64,000 bases of DNA, from the NCBI GenBank assembly GCA_037974665.1, contig CM075778.1, positions 11,769,001 through 11,833,000 of the forward strand, written 5' to 3'. The notes beneath the pieces were generated by a model. It searched no databases. It saw only the letters and a program-made list of their open reading frames with translations, and had not been told where the DNA came from. Positions within the stretch are counted from its first letter, which is position 1, and every line of letters begins with the position of its first letter. Positions 1-13,709 of this stretch are shown here, one piece after another. Source of the DNA: Ehretia macrophylla (taxonomy: Eukaryota > Streptophyta > Magnoliopsida > Boraginales > Ehretiaceae). Both the position numbers and the translations under genes were made by a program.

Positions 1-747
1 CTCTATAAATCATTTATAGAGACTCATATAGAGACCAAATAGTGTTTTAGAGACCCACTTAGAGACCACGGCAAAAAAACTGTTTTAAAGACCCATTTAG
101 AGACCAAGAAAAAAAAAATCCCTGGTGACGGTGTCCATAAAATTAAATCTCTATATTGTGTTAATTTTAATTTGATATAATAATTTGATAATGTATTTTT
201 TTTTCGTCTGTTGCTTTTTTTTAATTAATTGTTATTTAGATAATTTTAACTTTTTTAACGAATATTTCAACCAACAAATAAATAAATTGCAACGAAGATA
301 ACATTTAAATAATTAGAATTATTCATAAAAACAACTATAAAAATAAATCTTAATTACAAAAAAAAATTACAAGTATATTTTTAAAAAACTACAACTATAA
401 AAAAAGCTCAATTAGATTAAAAAAATCTATAAATTACAACTATATTGAAAAGAACAATTATTAAAAAAAACTAAATTACAATCAAAACAGTAGAATAAAA
501 CCTAAACTAAAAAAAGTATAATTTAAAAACATAAAACAAATAAAATTAAAAATTAAAATAAAATACAAAACCTTAATTAAAAAAGTCTATTTAAAAAACC
601 TGCTTGACATTTATCATGTTGTTCAAGTTAACCTACTTTTAAGGGTAAATACCTATATAATTAAAAAATTCTAATTAAATAAACCCTTAAATATATAAAA
701 GAATTTAATTACAAAAACAAAAAAACAAAACCTAAATATAAAAGCCT

Positions 748-782
<35 letters not shown>

Positions 783-1499
783 CCTTCCCCCTCCTCTTCT
801 CTTCTCTCTCTTCCTTCTTCTTCCCGTCCCTGCACCACCCCCTCTCTCTCTCTTCCTTATTCTCTCTCTTCCTTCTTCCTGCACGTCCCCCTCTCTCTCT
901 CTCTTCCTTCTTCTCTCTCTTCCTTCTTCTTCCCGTCCCTTCCTTGCTGCACGCTCCCCCCCCCCCCTTACCCCACCTCTTCCTTTCCCTTCCCGGTTGC
1001 ACTCCACCCACACCCCCCCCCCCCCACTTTCCCCGCTGCACACCCCCCCCCCCCACCTCTGCACTCTACCCACACCCCTCCCACTTTCCCCGCTGCACAA
1101 TTGCCGCTGCACAATTGTTTTTTTTTTTTTTTTTTTTTCTGTTTGTTAATTTTTGTTGTTGTTGTTTGTTAAATTTTTTGTAACTTTTTTTTTTTTTTCT
1201 TCAGATCTGACGATGTCAGATTGTCAATCTGACATCGTCAGATCTCACATGTTTTTTTTAGAGACTCATTTTTGTCTTCTTGTATAGTCTCCATTTTTTT
1301 CAACAAATTTGTTGAAAAAAATGGAGACTAGGTGCTATTTTGGAGACTCAAAGCTTGAGTGATGTCATAATTTTGCCAAAAACTATCAAATAGTGTTTTA
1401 GAGACTCCCATTGGTGATGAATTTTGATCAATAGAGTCTCTAAAATAGCAATTATTGCTATTTAGAGACCCTTTAGGGACTCCATTGAGGATGCCCTTA
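1..1499. mobile_element. Hairpin-rich fold-back/MITE-like element, left end outside window
   Basis: The motif AGAGAC recurs at both ends of this stretch (about 18-110 and 1259-1480). The phrase AATAGTGTTTTAGAGAC occurs near 39 and again near 1388. The right edge, read on the minus strand, starts GGGCATCCTCAATGGAGTCC and is followed on + by TTA, which resembles the GGGC termini and TTA target sites of PIF/Harbinger-type MITEs. Perfect hairpins lie at 1-21, 1203-1245 and 1285-1330, and a near-perfect one at 1435-1468. The middle is AT-rich (120-740) and then C/T-rich (748-1100). No transposase is visible. The left terminus lies outside the window, so the class is an inference. Confidence 0.45.
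749..1100. repeat. 31-nt C homopolymer and C/T-rich tract
   Basis: Bases 749-779 are 31 consecutive C. To about 1100 the + strand is almost purely pyrimidine (CTCTCTTCCTTCTTC-type units plus several runs of 8-14 C). Long reading frames on both strands here are by-products of low complexity. Runs of C this long can form i-motif or G-quadruplex structures and are also error-prone in assembly. Confidence 0.9.
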
Positions 1500-2403
1500 C
1501 AATGTAGAATTTGCATAGCGGCATGTTGAGTTCTCTCTTCAAGCATGCTAATACACATCCTACATCAATTCATGATGTCTATTTGTTTTGGGCATGATTG
1601 CTCTTGTAATAAGAATACTAATTCCATCTCCTACGGACCTACCTCCATGAAAAGAATACACATTAATTTAAACCACTAAAGGCCTATATAGCTTAATCCA
1701 AATACTCAAATTCTCCATACACCATAATTTATTTTTAATATGTTTCGCAATAAAAAGGAGGATAATCTCCGCTAAAAAATATCATTCTTATTTATAGCGC
1801 TATTAAATATAAAGCAGAACCGAATTGATACTGAGTAATAATCTGAACAAAATGATGTTTAAAAATGAATAAAATTATCATCTAAAGTAAATTTTGGCAT
1901 GCTCTCTAAAAGCTCATACACTTCCCTTCACTCCATTTTAATAATTGCTCTCTCTATTTTCCGTTCATTGGGTCGTTTCTAAACATTAACGAAAATTTTA
2001 TTTAAAAAATGGTTCTTAAAAAAACCCTAAAAAGTTCTAAATCATCATTATATATTATAAGAAAACAACCATTTTGCTATATGTCGTGTTATGAGCATCT
2101 GTATATATTTTTTATAAAAAATAAAATAAACATATTATCTTTTACAAAAATTAAATAATGATATTATTATATGCATATATATTATATGCAGATATACTAC
2201 AAAATTAATTTTGAATTTTGAAAAAGACTTTTGCAAATTAATGTTACCGATAATTATCCTAATCATATCAATTAATTTTACAACTTATATTCATAAAAGA
2301 CTTCCTATCTATCGTAGACTCTATCAAATCTTAATTTAAACCTTAAATTAAGCTAATCACTATCAGTAGAATTCTCTTTATTAATAACCTTATTAGATTT
2401 TAT
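1500..2403. other. AT-rich intergenic, nothing recognised
   Basis: There is no credible reading frame, RNA gene or repeat boundary in this stretch. It is AT-rich single-copy-looking or decayed repeat DNA. Confidence 0.5.
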
Positions 2404-2444
2404 CTGCAGGTATGATTTTTTTTTTTTGTCAAACTGCAGGTACG
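2404..2444. repeat. Micro-insertion with 11-bp flanking duplication
   Basis: CTGCAGGTATG (2404-2414) and CTGCAGGTACG (2434-2444) flank a 19-nt insert made of a T run followed by GTCAAA. On the minus strand the insert reads TTTGAC plus an A run, like the A-tailed end of a retroposon. See the related sites at 23951, 26518, 26699, 28499, 29259, 31840 and 32979. Confidence 0.55.
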
Positions 2445-3780
2445 TTTCCACAAACTTTGTTTTCAAGGGTTCATAACTCCAACCCAGGTTATTATATACT
2501 GATTTTACCTTATCTTTCCGCTTTAGCTACAACAATTGTTGATTTTGTTTCATTTTGCCTCCTAATTTCTCTTATTCTCTATATATATTTTTATTTCATT
2601 TTAGTTTTTTTTTCCTTTATATCTGACAATTCTTTTTTCTTTTTACTTGTCAAACTACAACTACGACTCCATTCGACTGGTCTACAGTTCTCATTCCTAA
2701 CTCCAATAGCAGGTTAGTGTATTTGATAGTATTATCTTTCTGCTTTAGATGCAACAGTTCTTGGTTTTTTTCATCTTGTCTTCTAATTTTTCTTTTTTCT
2801 CTAATATCTGATTTTACTTTATTTTGGTTTCTAAAGTTTAGGCCTTCATCCTTTGAAGCATTTGGGTTCATTGTCAAATTTGATCCCAATCACAAGGGTT
2901 AGAAGTCCTTTTTTACGACTTGTTCCTCTTCTTGTGCCTTAGTTGTTAATTTTTCTTTATATTATTTAAGTAAATTTGTTAGTGTGCGTGTATGTAGGTG
3001 CACGCCTTAAAAGTAAAATCATGTATTTGTGTTTATTTGCTGAATTAGGTTTGTAAGTACGTGTATTAAAAGTAAAATCATGCCTCTGTTCTATATTTGT
3101 AACTTTAATGACATATGGTAGATCTCTATCTGAACCAATTAGTGCTTCTGCATTTTATATTTCTTGCATATAGTCTATAACATATTTGTTACTATTGAAG
3201 TTGTGCTATTGTTCACATTTAATACGAGCATTCGTAAATCTATATGAACTAATTAGTGCTTCTATTTTTGTGACTGTGCTGGTATTGCTCTTGTATAACT
3301 TGTGTGAAATAGTTTATGAATTTCGTACTGGTTCTGTTTTGAGTTTAGCATATTTTCTGAAGTTGACATTCTATCAAAGTAGTTGTTCGCCAAAATCAAT
3401 TCCAGATTGCAGTCTTAAAGTTCTTTCTTATATTTACAAGCTCTATCGTGACATTTTAAATTATCTGCCAAACGTTCTGTTAACAACCATGATAAGTCTA
3501 ATTGTATAACTCTGATCCTACTGCATGCGTATTGTCATCTAATATAAAGCATATGTTATTCTAATAGCTTTGAGAATTTGTAGTATAGCTTACTGTCTTG
3601 GTGCGTTACCTTATAATATAATATGCTTTGGGTTATGACACACATATATATAAATGTGTGAGTGTGTGTGTTGAATTTGATGTTCTGTGCATGTAGTATA
3701 TTCTGTATTGAGATATAATTTTGAGAAGATATATTAGCTTAGTCATTAAGTTAATTTGTGTGAGTAGTTATCTACCAATG
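2445..3780. other. T-rich intergenic with an internal imperfect duplication
   Basis: The stretch around 2455-2600 and the stretch around 2665-2820 share an order of short matches (AACTCCAA, TATCTTTC, GCTTTAG, GCAACA). This suggests an old internal duplication. The open frames here are hydrophobic because the + strand is T-rich, and no family is recognised. From 2990 to 3070 two diverged copies of a phrase containing TTAAAAGTAAAATCATG are seen. Confidence 0.4.
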
Positions 3781-4280
3781 GTAGATTGAACTCTATCTTA
3801 TTATTATTTAAACTCTTTTATCTATTAATATTTTTATGATAATTAAATTAAATTATGAAAGTTCTTGATTAATGAAATTAAATAAAAGAGCTGCATATTT
3901 TTTTTCTTATCGTTGTTGTGCATTCATCCTTCAGAATCAAGGTTATTTCTCCTTCTTATTCTTCTTCTTCTTCTTATTCTTTTTTATTTGATCACATCTC
4001 TTCCTGAAATTCTTGAAGTGTTTAGTTCGAAGTTGACAATTGTTGACCATCACAATTATTCAAGAAGGAATTAAATAAAAAGTGGCCTTTTCATTATTTT
4101 ATGTGACTTTCAATCTATATTTGTAAGGTTCACACACTAGTTATTTTTCTATTCAATTGACTAATTTGTATATGTCAATAGGAGAACTCCAATTATCGCC
4201 ACGGATTTAATGCAAAGCCTTTAGTAGAAAGTGTTCCTTTTAGTGACCAAAAAAAGTCTCTTTCATAATATCTAATTAGT
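3780..4280. repeat. Dispersed repeat, copy 1
   Basis: This stretch matches 5640-6160 over about 0.45 kb with small differences. Both contain TCTATTAATATTTTTATGAT, a TTC microsatellite, TTCTTGAAG followed by GTTGACAATTGTTGACCATC, and GGAGAACTCCAATTAT. The two copies are in the same orientation about 1.87 kb apart. A shorter third segment lies at 5060-5200. Confidence 0.8.
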
Positions 4281-4684
4281 TTTTCTTGTATATTTGTGAT
4301 TCAATTCCTATTGGGTCTCAAAAGCGGAGGACTAGAGAATAAGAAGGTAAACATTTCCCTTTCTTTTGTTTCTTTTCATGCATGGTGTTCTATTATTTTT
4401 ATTCATAAGTAAGAAGATTGATTTCTTTGTTGTTTGATTATGCACTCTAGCTCGTGTAATGTATACAAAGAGACAATATTATATATATGTGTATATTTTA
4501 AGTACATACATACATCATTTTGCTTTATTTTAATTTATTCCGTTAGTTTTTGTGGGTGACAAAATCGCCATTTTATGTTCAATTTAATTGGCTTCTTTTT
4601 AGTGGCGATTTAGTGTCTTTGTCTACTTTGACATACATTGTTAATTGCATAATCGAACCTTTGGGGTTTTCTTTTTTATTTTTT

Positions 4685-4780
4685 CTTTTCCTATTACAAT
4701 AAAGGCGGGAATAGTCGTGGTTCGAACGCAAAACCTCTAAGAACAACATATCACTACTTATACCATTTCACCTAACTCTT
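4685..4780 (-). mobile_element. SINE-like fragment with tRNA-type boxes
   Basis: On the minus strand a box A-like stretch TTAGGTGAAATGGTATAAG (about 4758-4776) is followed by a box B match GCGTTCGAACC (4719-4729). This is the internal pol III promoter arrangement of tRNA-derived SINEs. No clear A-tail or target duplication was found, so it is probably truncated. Confidence 0.5.
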
Positions 4781-5317
4781 TGAATGTGAACCTTGGCTTG
4801 AAGGTATTTAATTTCATATTGTGTGGTTCTAATTTTGTCTTCTTTTTCTTTTTGATTCAAGGGAATCTGTGCATTTTTTATTTTAGCAATTATTTACTTG
4901 CCCTTTTCTCATTGAGATTTTGAACTTTTGTGCTGACTATTTGTTTTAGAATTGGACTACTACGAATGAAGAATAACGTACATGGTAACCCATAAGTTTC
5001 CATCAACTGATGGGCATAAGGTAAAGCAGTCTAAAGCCCTTTTTCGATCAAGTCTTCTCTGTGTAAATCTATTAATATTTTTATGATAATTAAATTAAAT
5101 TAAATTATAAAAAAATATTGATTTTGAAATTAAATTATATCATAAACCTGTGTCCCATCTATATTAGAACTCTATCTTATCATTATTAAATTTTTTTTTC
5201 TATATCTACTTACTTTGTACGTTTCCAAAGATTCAGATAAATAAAATAGTATTAGTGTAGATTGACTAAATTAAAAACTTTATAAAACATGGTATATTTC
5301 GATGTTATTTTTTTTTT

Positions 5318-5440
5318 GCCGAGGCTCACTAGGGTACAAGTCTTTGGTTTGAATCCCCTTGTAGGGCTTACATGATTTGCTTACAAATATTTTGAAGAGG
5401 CCCTTCATGATTTGGGTCTACTAGGTAGATCTTTCTAGAT
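5318..5440 (+). mobile_element. SINE-like fragment with tRNA-type boxes
   Basis: GGCTCACTAGGG (5323-5334) resembles box A, and GGTTTGAATCC (5346-5356) matches box B. The spacing is shorter than usual. It is not a tRNA gene: I see no acceptor stem or cloverleaf. A T run precedes it, and the 3' end was not resolved. Confidence 0.4.
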
Positions 5441-5639
5441 TATTTATATCTTAATCTATTCTATTCTATTAATATTCTAAAGAACAAACATTATGTCATG
5501 TATAAAAAAAATTAGCTTCCTCTAAGAATAACTATATAATGCCAGTGTAAATTATTAATATTTTTATGATAATTAAATTAAAATAAATTATAAAAAACTC
5601 TTGATTTATGAAATTAAATCATATCATAAATTTATGTCC

Positions 5640-5819
5640 TATGTATATTAGAATTCTATCTTATCATTATTTAAACTTTTTTATCTATTAATATTTTTAT
5701 GATAATTAAATTAAATTAAATTATAAAAGTTATTGATTTATGAAATTAAATCAAAGAGATGCAAGTTTTTTTTTTCCTTATCGTTATTGTGCATTCATCA
5801 TTCAGAATCAAGGTTATTT

Positions 5820-5850
<31 letters not shown>

Positions 5851-6160
5851 TTTTTTATTTGATCACATCTCCTCTTGAAATTCTTGAAGGGTTTGGTTCA
5901 AAGTTGACAATTGTTGACCATCGAAATTATTCATGAATTAGTTAAATAAATATTGACTTTTTCATTATTTTTATGAGACTTCCAATCTATAATCTGTATG
6001 GTTCACACACTTAGTTGTTTTTCTATTCAGTTGACCAATTTTTATATGTTAATAGGAGAACTCCAATTATTGTCAATGATTTAATGCAAATCCTTTCATA
6101 AAAAGGTTCCCTTTTAATGACAGAAAAAAAAAATTCCTTTCAGAATATCTAACAAAAATT
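5640..6160. repeat. Dispersed repeat, copy 2, with (TTC)n
   Basis: This is the second copy of the 3780-4280 repeat. Its TTC microsatellite is expanded here (about 5816-5849) compared with copy 1 (about 3953-3978). A 67-codon frame across the microsatellite is not considered real. Confidence 0.8.
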
Positions 6161-6354
6161 GTTCAAGAGACCGCACCGTATAGCAGAGCAACAAATGCTT
6201 CAAAAATAGCGAGAACCTTAGAAAAGCATGCTTTCTTTATCCCATAGAGTTAGCTTTTTAATACTCAAGGATCACACAACATGGTCAATGTAGTTCAGCA
6301 ACAGAATTCCTCAAATAGGCAAGAGCACTGTAGAGGAATTATTTACATGACTAA

Positions 6355-7790
6355 AAAACTAATTTTGACAAAAAATGAAATTGTATTGAAAAAGAGGTTA
6401 GACGTGGAACCTTTTTTTTTTTTAACAAAAATAAAATTGCATCGAGAAAAAAGGTCCAACATGGATTTTTTAGTCAAAAATGAAATTGTATACGAAAAGG
6501 TCCAACATAGAATATCACTCCAAGAACACCATCATGCCACGTGTAAAGAAATAGACATCATTCCTTCATAAAAAAAAAAAAGAAGAGGAAATGAACATTA
6601 CTTCTATCTAAAAAGATCAAATATTCGATTCATATAGTAAAAATCAAATTAAAAAATCACAAATAAGCAAAAATAAAATTCTATATTTGGTTTTTAAATG
6701 ACTAAGCCTCCCTTATAAAATTACATTATTTTTTAATTAAAAGTTTGATTAATTTAGAAAATTAAATTTCATATGGTAAAGGTTAAATTAAAGAATCATA
6801 AATAAGTGAAAAGAAAATTCCACATTCGTTTTTAAAATGACAAAATTGCCCTCATCAAATTATTTTATTTTTCAATTAAAAGTTTGATTAATTTTAATAA
6901 ATTCAATCTCACAAAAAAAAAGAATCTTACTTTTATCAAAAAATAAATATTCGATACTTATTTGTCTTTATCAATTATTTTATGTGTTAAATGACATGTA
7001 AATATTGTTGAAATAAAAACAAAATTAAATAGTAGATATTAATATTAAAAATCAAATTAAAAAATTATATTTATTTTCATATGTTATTTTTTATTTATTT
7101 ATGATTTTTTTTTTCATCTCATGAGCTTCATATCAATGGTTGGGTTGGTCTCTTTTCTATTTTTTTTTTTATCAAAAATGAAATTGTATTGAAAAACAGA
7201 TCCAATGTTGAACTTTTTTTTTCTTTTTCCTTTTTGGAAAAAATGAAATCGCATTGAAAAGGAGGTTCAAGTTGAACTTCTTTTTTTTCTTTTGGTATAA
7301 AATAAAATTGCATATCCAATGCGGGACTTCCTTTTTTTTTTGTCAAACATGAAATTGCATTAAAAAAGAGGTTTGATGATGGAGTTTTATTCTTTTTTTA
7401 GTCAAAAATGAAATTGTATAGAAAAAGTGGTCAAATGTAAAAGTTTTCTTATTTTTTTTAGTCAAAAATGAAATTGCACTGAAAAGATATTCAACGTTTA
7501 TTTATTTATTGTAAAAAAAGGGGTCCAAGTTGAACTTATTATCTTTATTTATTATTTATTTTTTTCTAAAAAAATGAAATTGCATTGAATAGAGGTCCAA
7601 CGTGGAACTTTTTTTTTTTGGTCAAAAATGAAATTTCATCGAAAAAGAGGTGTGGCACGGGACTTGTTCTTTTATCAAAAAATGAAATTGCATCGAAAAA
7701 GAGACTAATGTGGAACTTTTCTTTTCCTTCTTTTTAGTAAAATATAAAATTGTATTGAAAAAAGAGGTAAAACGTGGAACTTTTATTTAT
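6355..7790. repeat. Degenerate ~60-bp minisatellite in two blocks
   Basis: About a dozen diverged copies of one unit occur: T run, GTCAAAAATGAAATTGCAT, GAAAAAGAGGTCC, AACGTGGAACTT. Three copies lie at about 6360-6515 and nine or more at 7165-7790. The 650 bp between the blocks are AT-rich and include a diverged duplication (6600-6720 against 6770-6860). Copies differ in T-run length and carry small deletions, so no frame stays open across them. Confidence 0.85.
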
Positions 7791-8553
7791 TTTATTTTAT
7801 TTTATTTAACATGTTTATGTTCCTTATTCATTATTTTTATCTTATAATATAATGGTAGCAGTATAAATAAAGTCTTATGCTATATGACTTCTCAGGTGAT
7901 TTGCTCAATCATTTGAGTTTCACTTAGATCGTATAACAAATCTACTTCAAATATTACTAATGTATTTCAAACTAACGAGACATGTTTGTGAATTAAAAGC
8001 GATAATAAATTTGTGTCAATTTGAACTCATTATAGCAACCAGTTATAAATTGTTAGGTATTCCATAATAATCTTTAGAGTATGTGTTCATGTTATTCACG
8101 TTAAATATATATATTTTTTTGTATAATGTGAGTATTCCAACATCTTTTGTTGAGAAGCATATCTACGCAAGATCGCAACACATTCTTTGGCTATTGGATC
8201 ATTCAAACTTCTGATGGTAGGAAATGAATTTGCAAGTAAATCACATGTGAAAAGAGTAAGAATGGTGCCAAACTAGAATGAGGCATGTGTGAATTTTGTA
8301 AAACAACAATTCAGAGAAAGAAAATACATGTGTCGTTTAAAAGTCCGATCTTTGTAAAGTATTTCTTACTATCACATTTTTTGAAAAATAAATGCTTACT
8401 TTACTTGGTTTCTTTAGTAGTAATATATTACTTAGGGTAACTATATATTATAGTTTTTCAATAGTGTGATTAAAAAGTTGAATTAATTAATTTTATATTA
8501 CATATTTTTAGAATATTTATATTATACCATGTATCGCACGGGTACAATACTAG
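7791..8553 (+). mobile_element. Helitron-type 3' end (5' end not found)
   Basis: The segment ends CTAG at 8550-8553, followed by T. A GC-containing imperfect hairpin (ACCATG-TATCG-CACGGGT, 8526-8543) sits seven bases upstream. A short hairpin close to a terminal CTRR inserted before T is the diagnostic 3' end of Helitrons. The stem has lost one C and carries a G-to-A change, so the element is old. No 5' TC end or RepHel coding was recognised, and the body is AT-rich non-coding. The extent to the left is arbitrary. Confidence 0.6.
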
Positions 8554-8614
8554 TATGGGATTAAGAATGAACAGAAGATAAGACAATAGAAGCCCAATAA
8601 TTTTCACTGCACGA

Positions 8615-8824
8615 GATGAGCCCACGAACATAGGCCCAACCCAATAGCCAGTTAGGGTTTCTCAGTGAGACAGCAGCAGCAGGGGCTATATATCACGCTC
8701 ACACACGCATCAAAATAAAAGCCCTCATTTGTTGCGGATCTTCTCTCTAGCTGCTCAAAAGCTTAGCCAAACCCTAAAACGAACAAAGAAGACAAAGAGG
8801 AGCAGCAGCAAAGAAGCAGAAAAA
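8615..8824 (+). promoter_or_regulatory. Ribosomal-protein-type promoter and 5' leader
   Basis: Upstream of the ribosomal gene lie AGGCCCAA (site II/TCP type, about 8632), a telo-box TTAGGGTTT (8652-8660) and TATATATC (about 8687-8694). A second telo-box, AAACCCTAA (8769-8777), is in the leader. The telo-box plus GGCCCA pair is the classic combination of plant ribosomal protein promoters. The 5' UTR probably begins about 30 bases after the TATA box. Confidence 0.8.
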
Positions 8825-11452
<2,628 letters not shown>

Positions 11453-13709
11453 ATTTTGCCTGAAGAATGCATGAACCAGAAACTTTCTTTTTCGTCCCCT
11501 TTTATGAGCGTGGATAACTTTAACTTCTTTTAATTTATGGTTTTGTTGTTGGCACAGTTATTTTGGTAGTAATGTTTTTATAGTTCTAGAGAATTTTGAA
11601 TTGGGTTATATTTACGAAAATGATGTGAAATTTGCTACTAAACAAGAATTTTAATCGCGGAACTTCTTTTATCATCATAAGCTTTTTGAGATATCTGCAT
11701 CATTTGTCGTTCTTCCTATTTATCTTCAAGTTGAAAGGCCTAGAAAGATAAGTTTATGATGGTCTTTTGCGTCGCTTCCGAAGTGCTCATAATCTGCTTA
11801 AGATGGGATTTTGCCAGGATTGCTATTTGAATGCAAAACCTTTCTGAGACGATCATTTGCAGAGTATTGTGTTTTTGTATGCGGTGGTTTTCACTCAGTG
11901 TATGGGTGCATAAAATTAGTATTCTACACCAGGTGATGTGTTGCAGAAACTTAGTGTGTCCAACAAGTATACCCTACAACGTTCGTACATCCAGAAAATC
12001 TACAAATTTTCACGGTATCGGTGAAATGAAACATTACTATAGGTGCACTACTGCTTGTATCACTTGAGGAAATATGGAAATATTATATTTGACTTTTTAG
12101 TTTTTGGGAATCTTGTAAGATTTTGTGAATCAAATAACTCCTCTTGGTGTCGCAGACCTCGTTGAAACGTAGCCCGACCTTCCACCTTTTCGGTGGTGCA
12201 GCAGGTTGGCAGACATATGTAGCTGTTGGCATTTGGTGAGATGGACCGCCCAAGTGGTGGTGGGTGGTGGTGGTGGTGGTGGTGGTGATATTGCATAATG
12301 GGGGGAGCTCCGCCAGAGTTGGTGATGGGGGTCAGTTGATTCCTTTTCATGCGTAGAAGTATAATGGTCGGTTTTATAGTGGCTTTAGCCCGAAAAATGG
12401 AGACTAAGATGTGAACTCTTTTGGTGTTGGAGCAAGTGGTGTTCATAGGAGGTAATTTAAGTAATTTAATGTTTGCCCACTCACATTTGAGGGGAAGAAA
12501 AAGAATGGGATTGACCTATTTTTTATTTATTTTTTATTTTTTGTAGAATTACAAATGTGTAATATAACTTTTGTAACAATAAAGATTAACGTGACTATCT
12601 CACTAGATACAAAGGATAAGTAAAATCTTTCCCTGTCGTACATGTGAAAGAGATGCAAGTTTATTTCTTCGTTTTGACTTCTAAGTAGGAAAAATATATC
12701 ATTGCATTGAGTTTGCAGTAGCAAGTTGTGTATTGCTATCCATTCTTCAAACTTGCTACGTTGGAACCATAAGGCCGGAAGTCCAACAAATGGCACAACG
12801 GGTAGCAGATCCACCCAAAGATCTTCCCCTCTTCTCAGTATCTTCCAATTTTACCGATGTCAATACGAACTTGGAGATAATAACGTTACACATTATACGA
12901 GAGAGATCCGATGATAGTGAACAGTGCATATAGTTATGAAATATTTTGAGCAATTCACCACCAATTTGAGCAATGATAGTGAACAATGCATATAGTTACG
13001 AGGAATCCAAATACGGACAATCTACCCTGCAAGTTAGTAAGGAGACATTGATATGGATTACCAATAATGTGTTAGCAAAGGTGAACTCTCTGAGAGCTGC
13101 TTCTTCACTGTGCCCAGATAATTCACTTGCTTTTCACTTACAACAGTGAATCTGAATATGATAGCTAGATAATCCAGCAGGAGTAAGCATACAACAGTGA
13201 CCATGTGAATCAATTATCTCGAGGAATCTGTGAATCCGATAGCAGATGTTAGTTCTGGCTGATGCTAACAAGTCATAGCAAAGCTTCAACTATTGAGAAG
13301 TTATAAATTCATAGCATCTTGGCAGTGTCATCAAATTCTGCATATAGCGAATGTACATGAAAAATAAAAGACGGAGGTCCAACAACGAGAACAGCCTACG
13401 ATATTTACAATTTCAAAATTTGAACCTGTAATCCGGAGAAAGGAACTTAAATGCTCCTAAAGAATGTGATATTGCTATTTACGCTACCCTTCCTGTACTA
13501 TTCTGTAACGAGGATCAACTAAACGATAAATGCAGTATTTACAACCTGACGATACCTTTCTGTTTAGAATACGTCAACCTTAAACCAAAAATTTCCTTTT
13601 TCCTTTTTATGTAATGTTGATATGTTGTTGTTATTTGATTTCTGCAAATAATCCACATCCTTTGGATAAGCGGAAGTAACAGACGTCCGTTAGAGACTTC
13701 GGCTGAATT
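11453..13709. other. Intergenic between convergent genes; 3' UTRs and a GTG microsatellite
   Basis: The first 200-300 bases are the probable 3' UTR of the ribosomal gene, and the last few hundred before 13710 that of the SAC gene. A (GTG)n-rich tract lies at 12253-12288. Around 12726-12930 three overlapping frames stay open for about 60-75 codons, but none matches a family I know and they lie on both strands, so no gene is called. A phrase containing GATAGTGAACAATGCATATAG is repeated at about 12912 and 12973. Confidence 0.55.

Noticed and set aside
709..1112. Two overlapping minus-strand frames of 115 and 126 codons, Gly/Arg/Glu-rich
   Set aside because: They are translations of the C/T-rich low-complexity tract. 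They have no domain and overlap in different frames.
5323..5356. tRNA gene suggested by box A and box B motifs
   Set aside because: There is no acceptor stem pairing or cloverleaf, and the box spacing is too short. It is better explained as a SINE head.
6281..6571. 96-codon + strand frame
   Set aside because: It lies across units of the 60-bp minisatellite, and its repeats are nucleotide repeats rather than protein domains.
12726..12986. Three overlapping frames between the two convergent genes
   Set aside because: They lie on both strands, have no recognised family and no splice partners. A small exon cannot be excluded.
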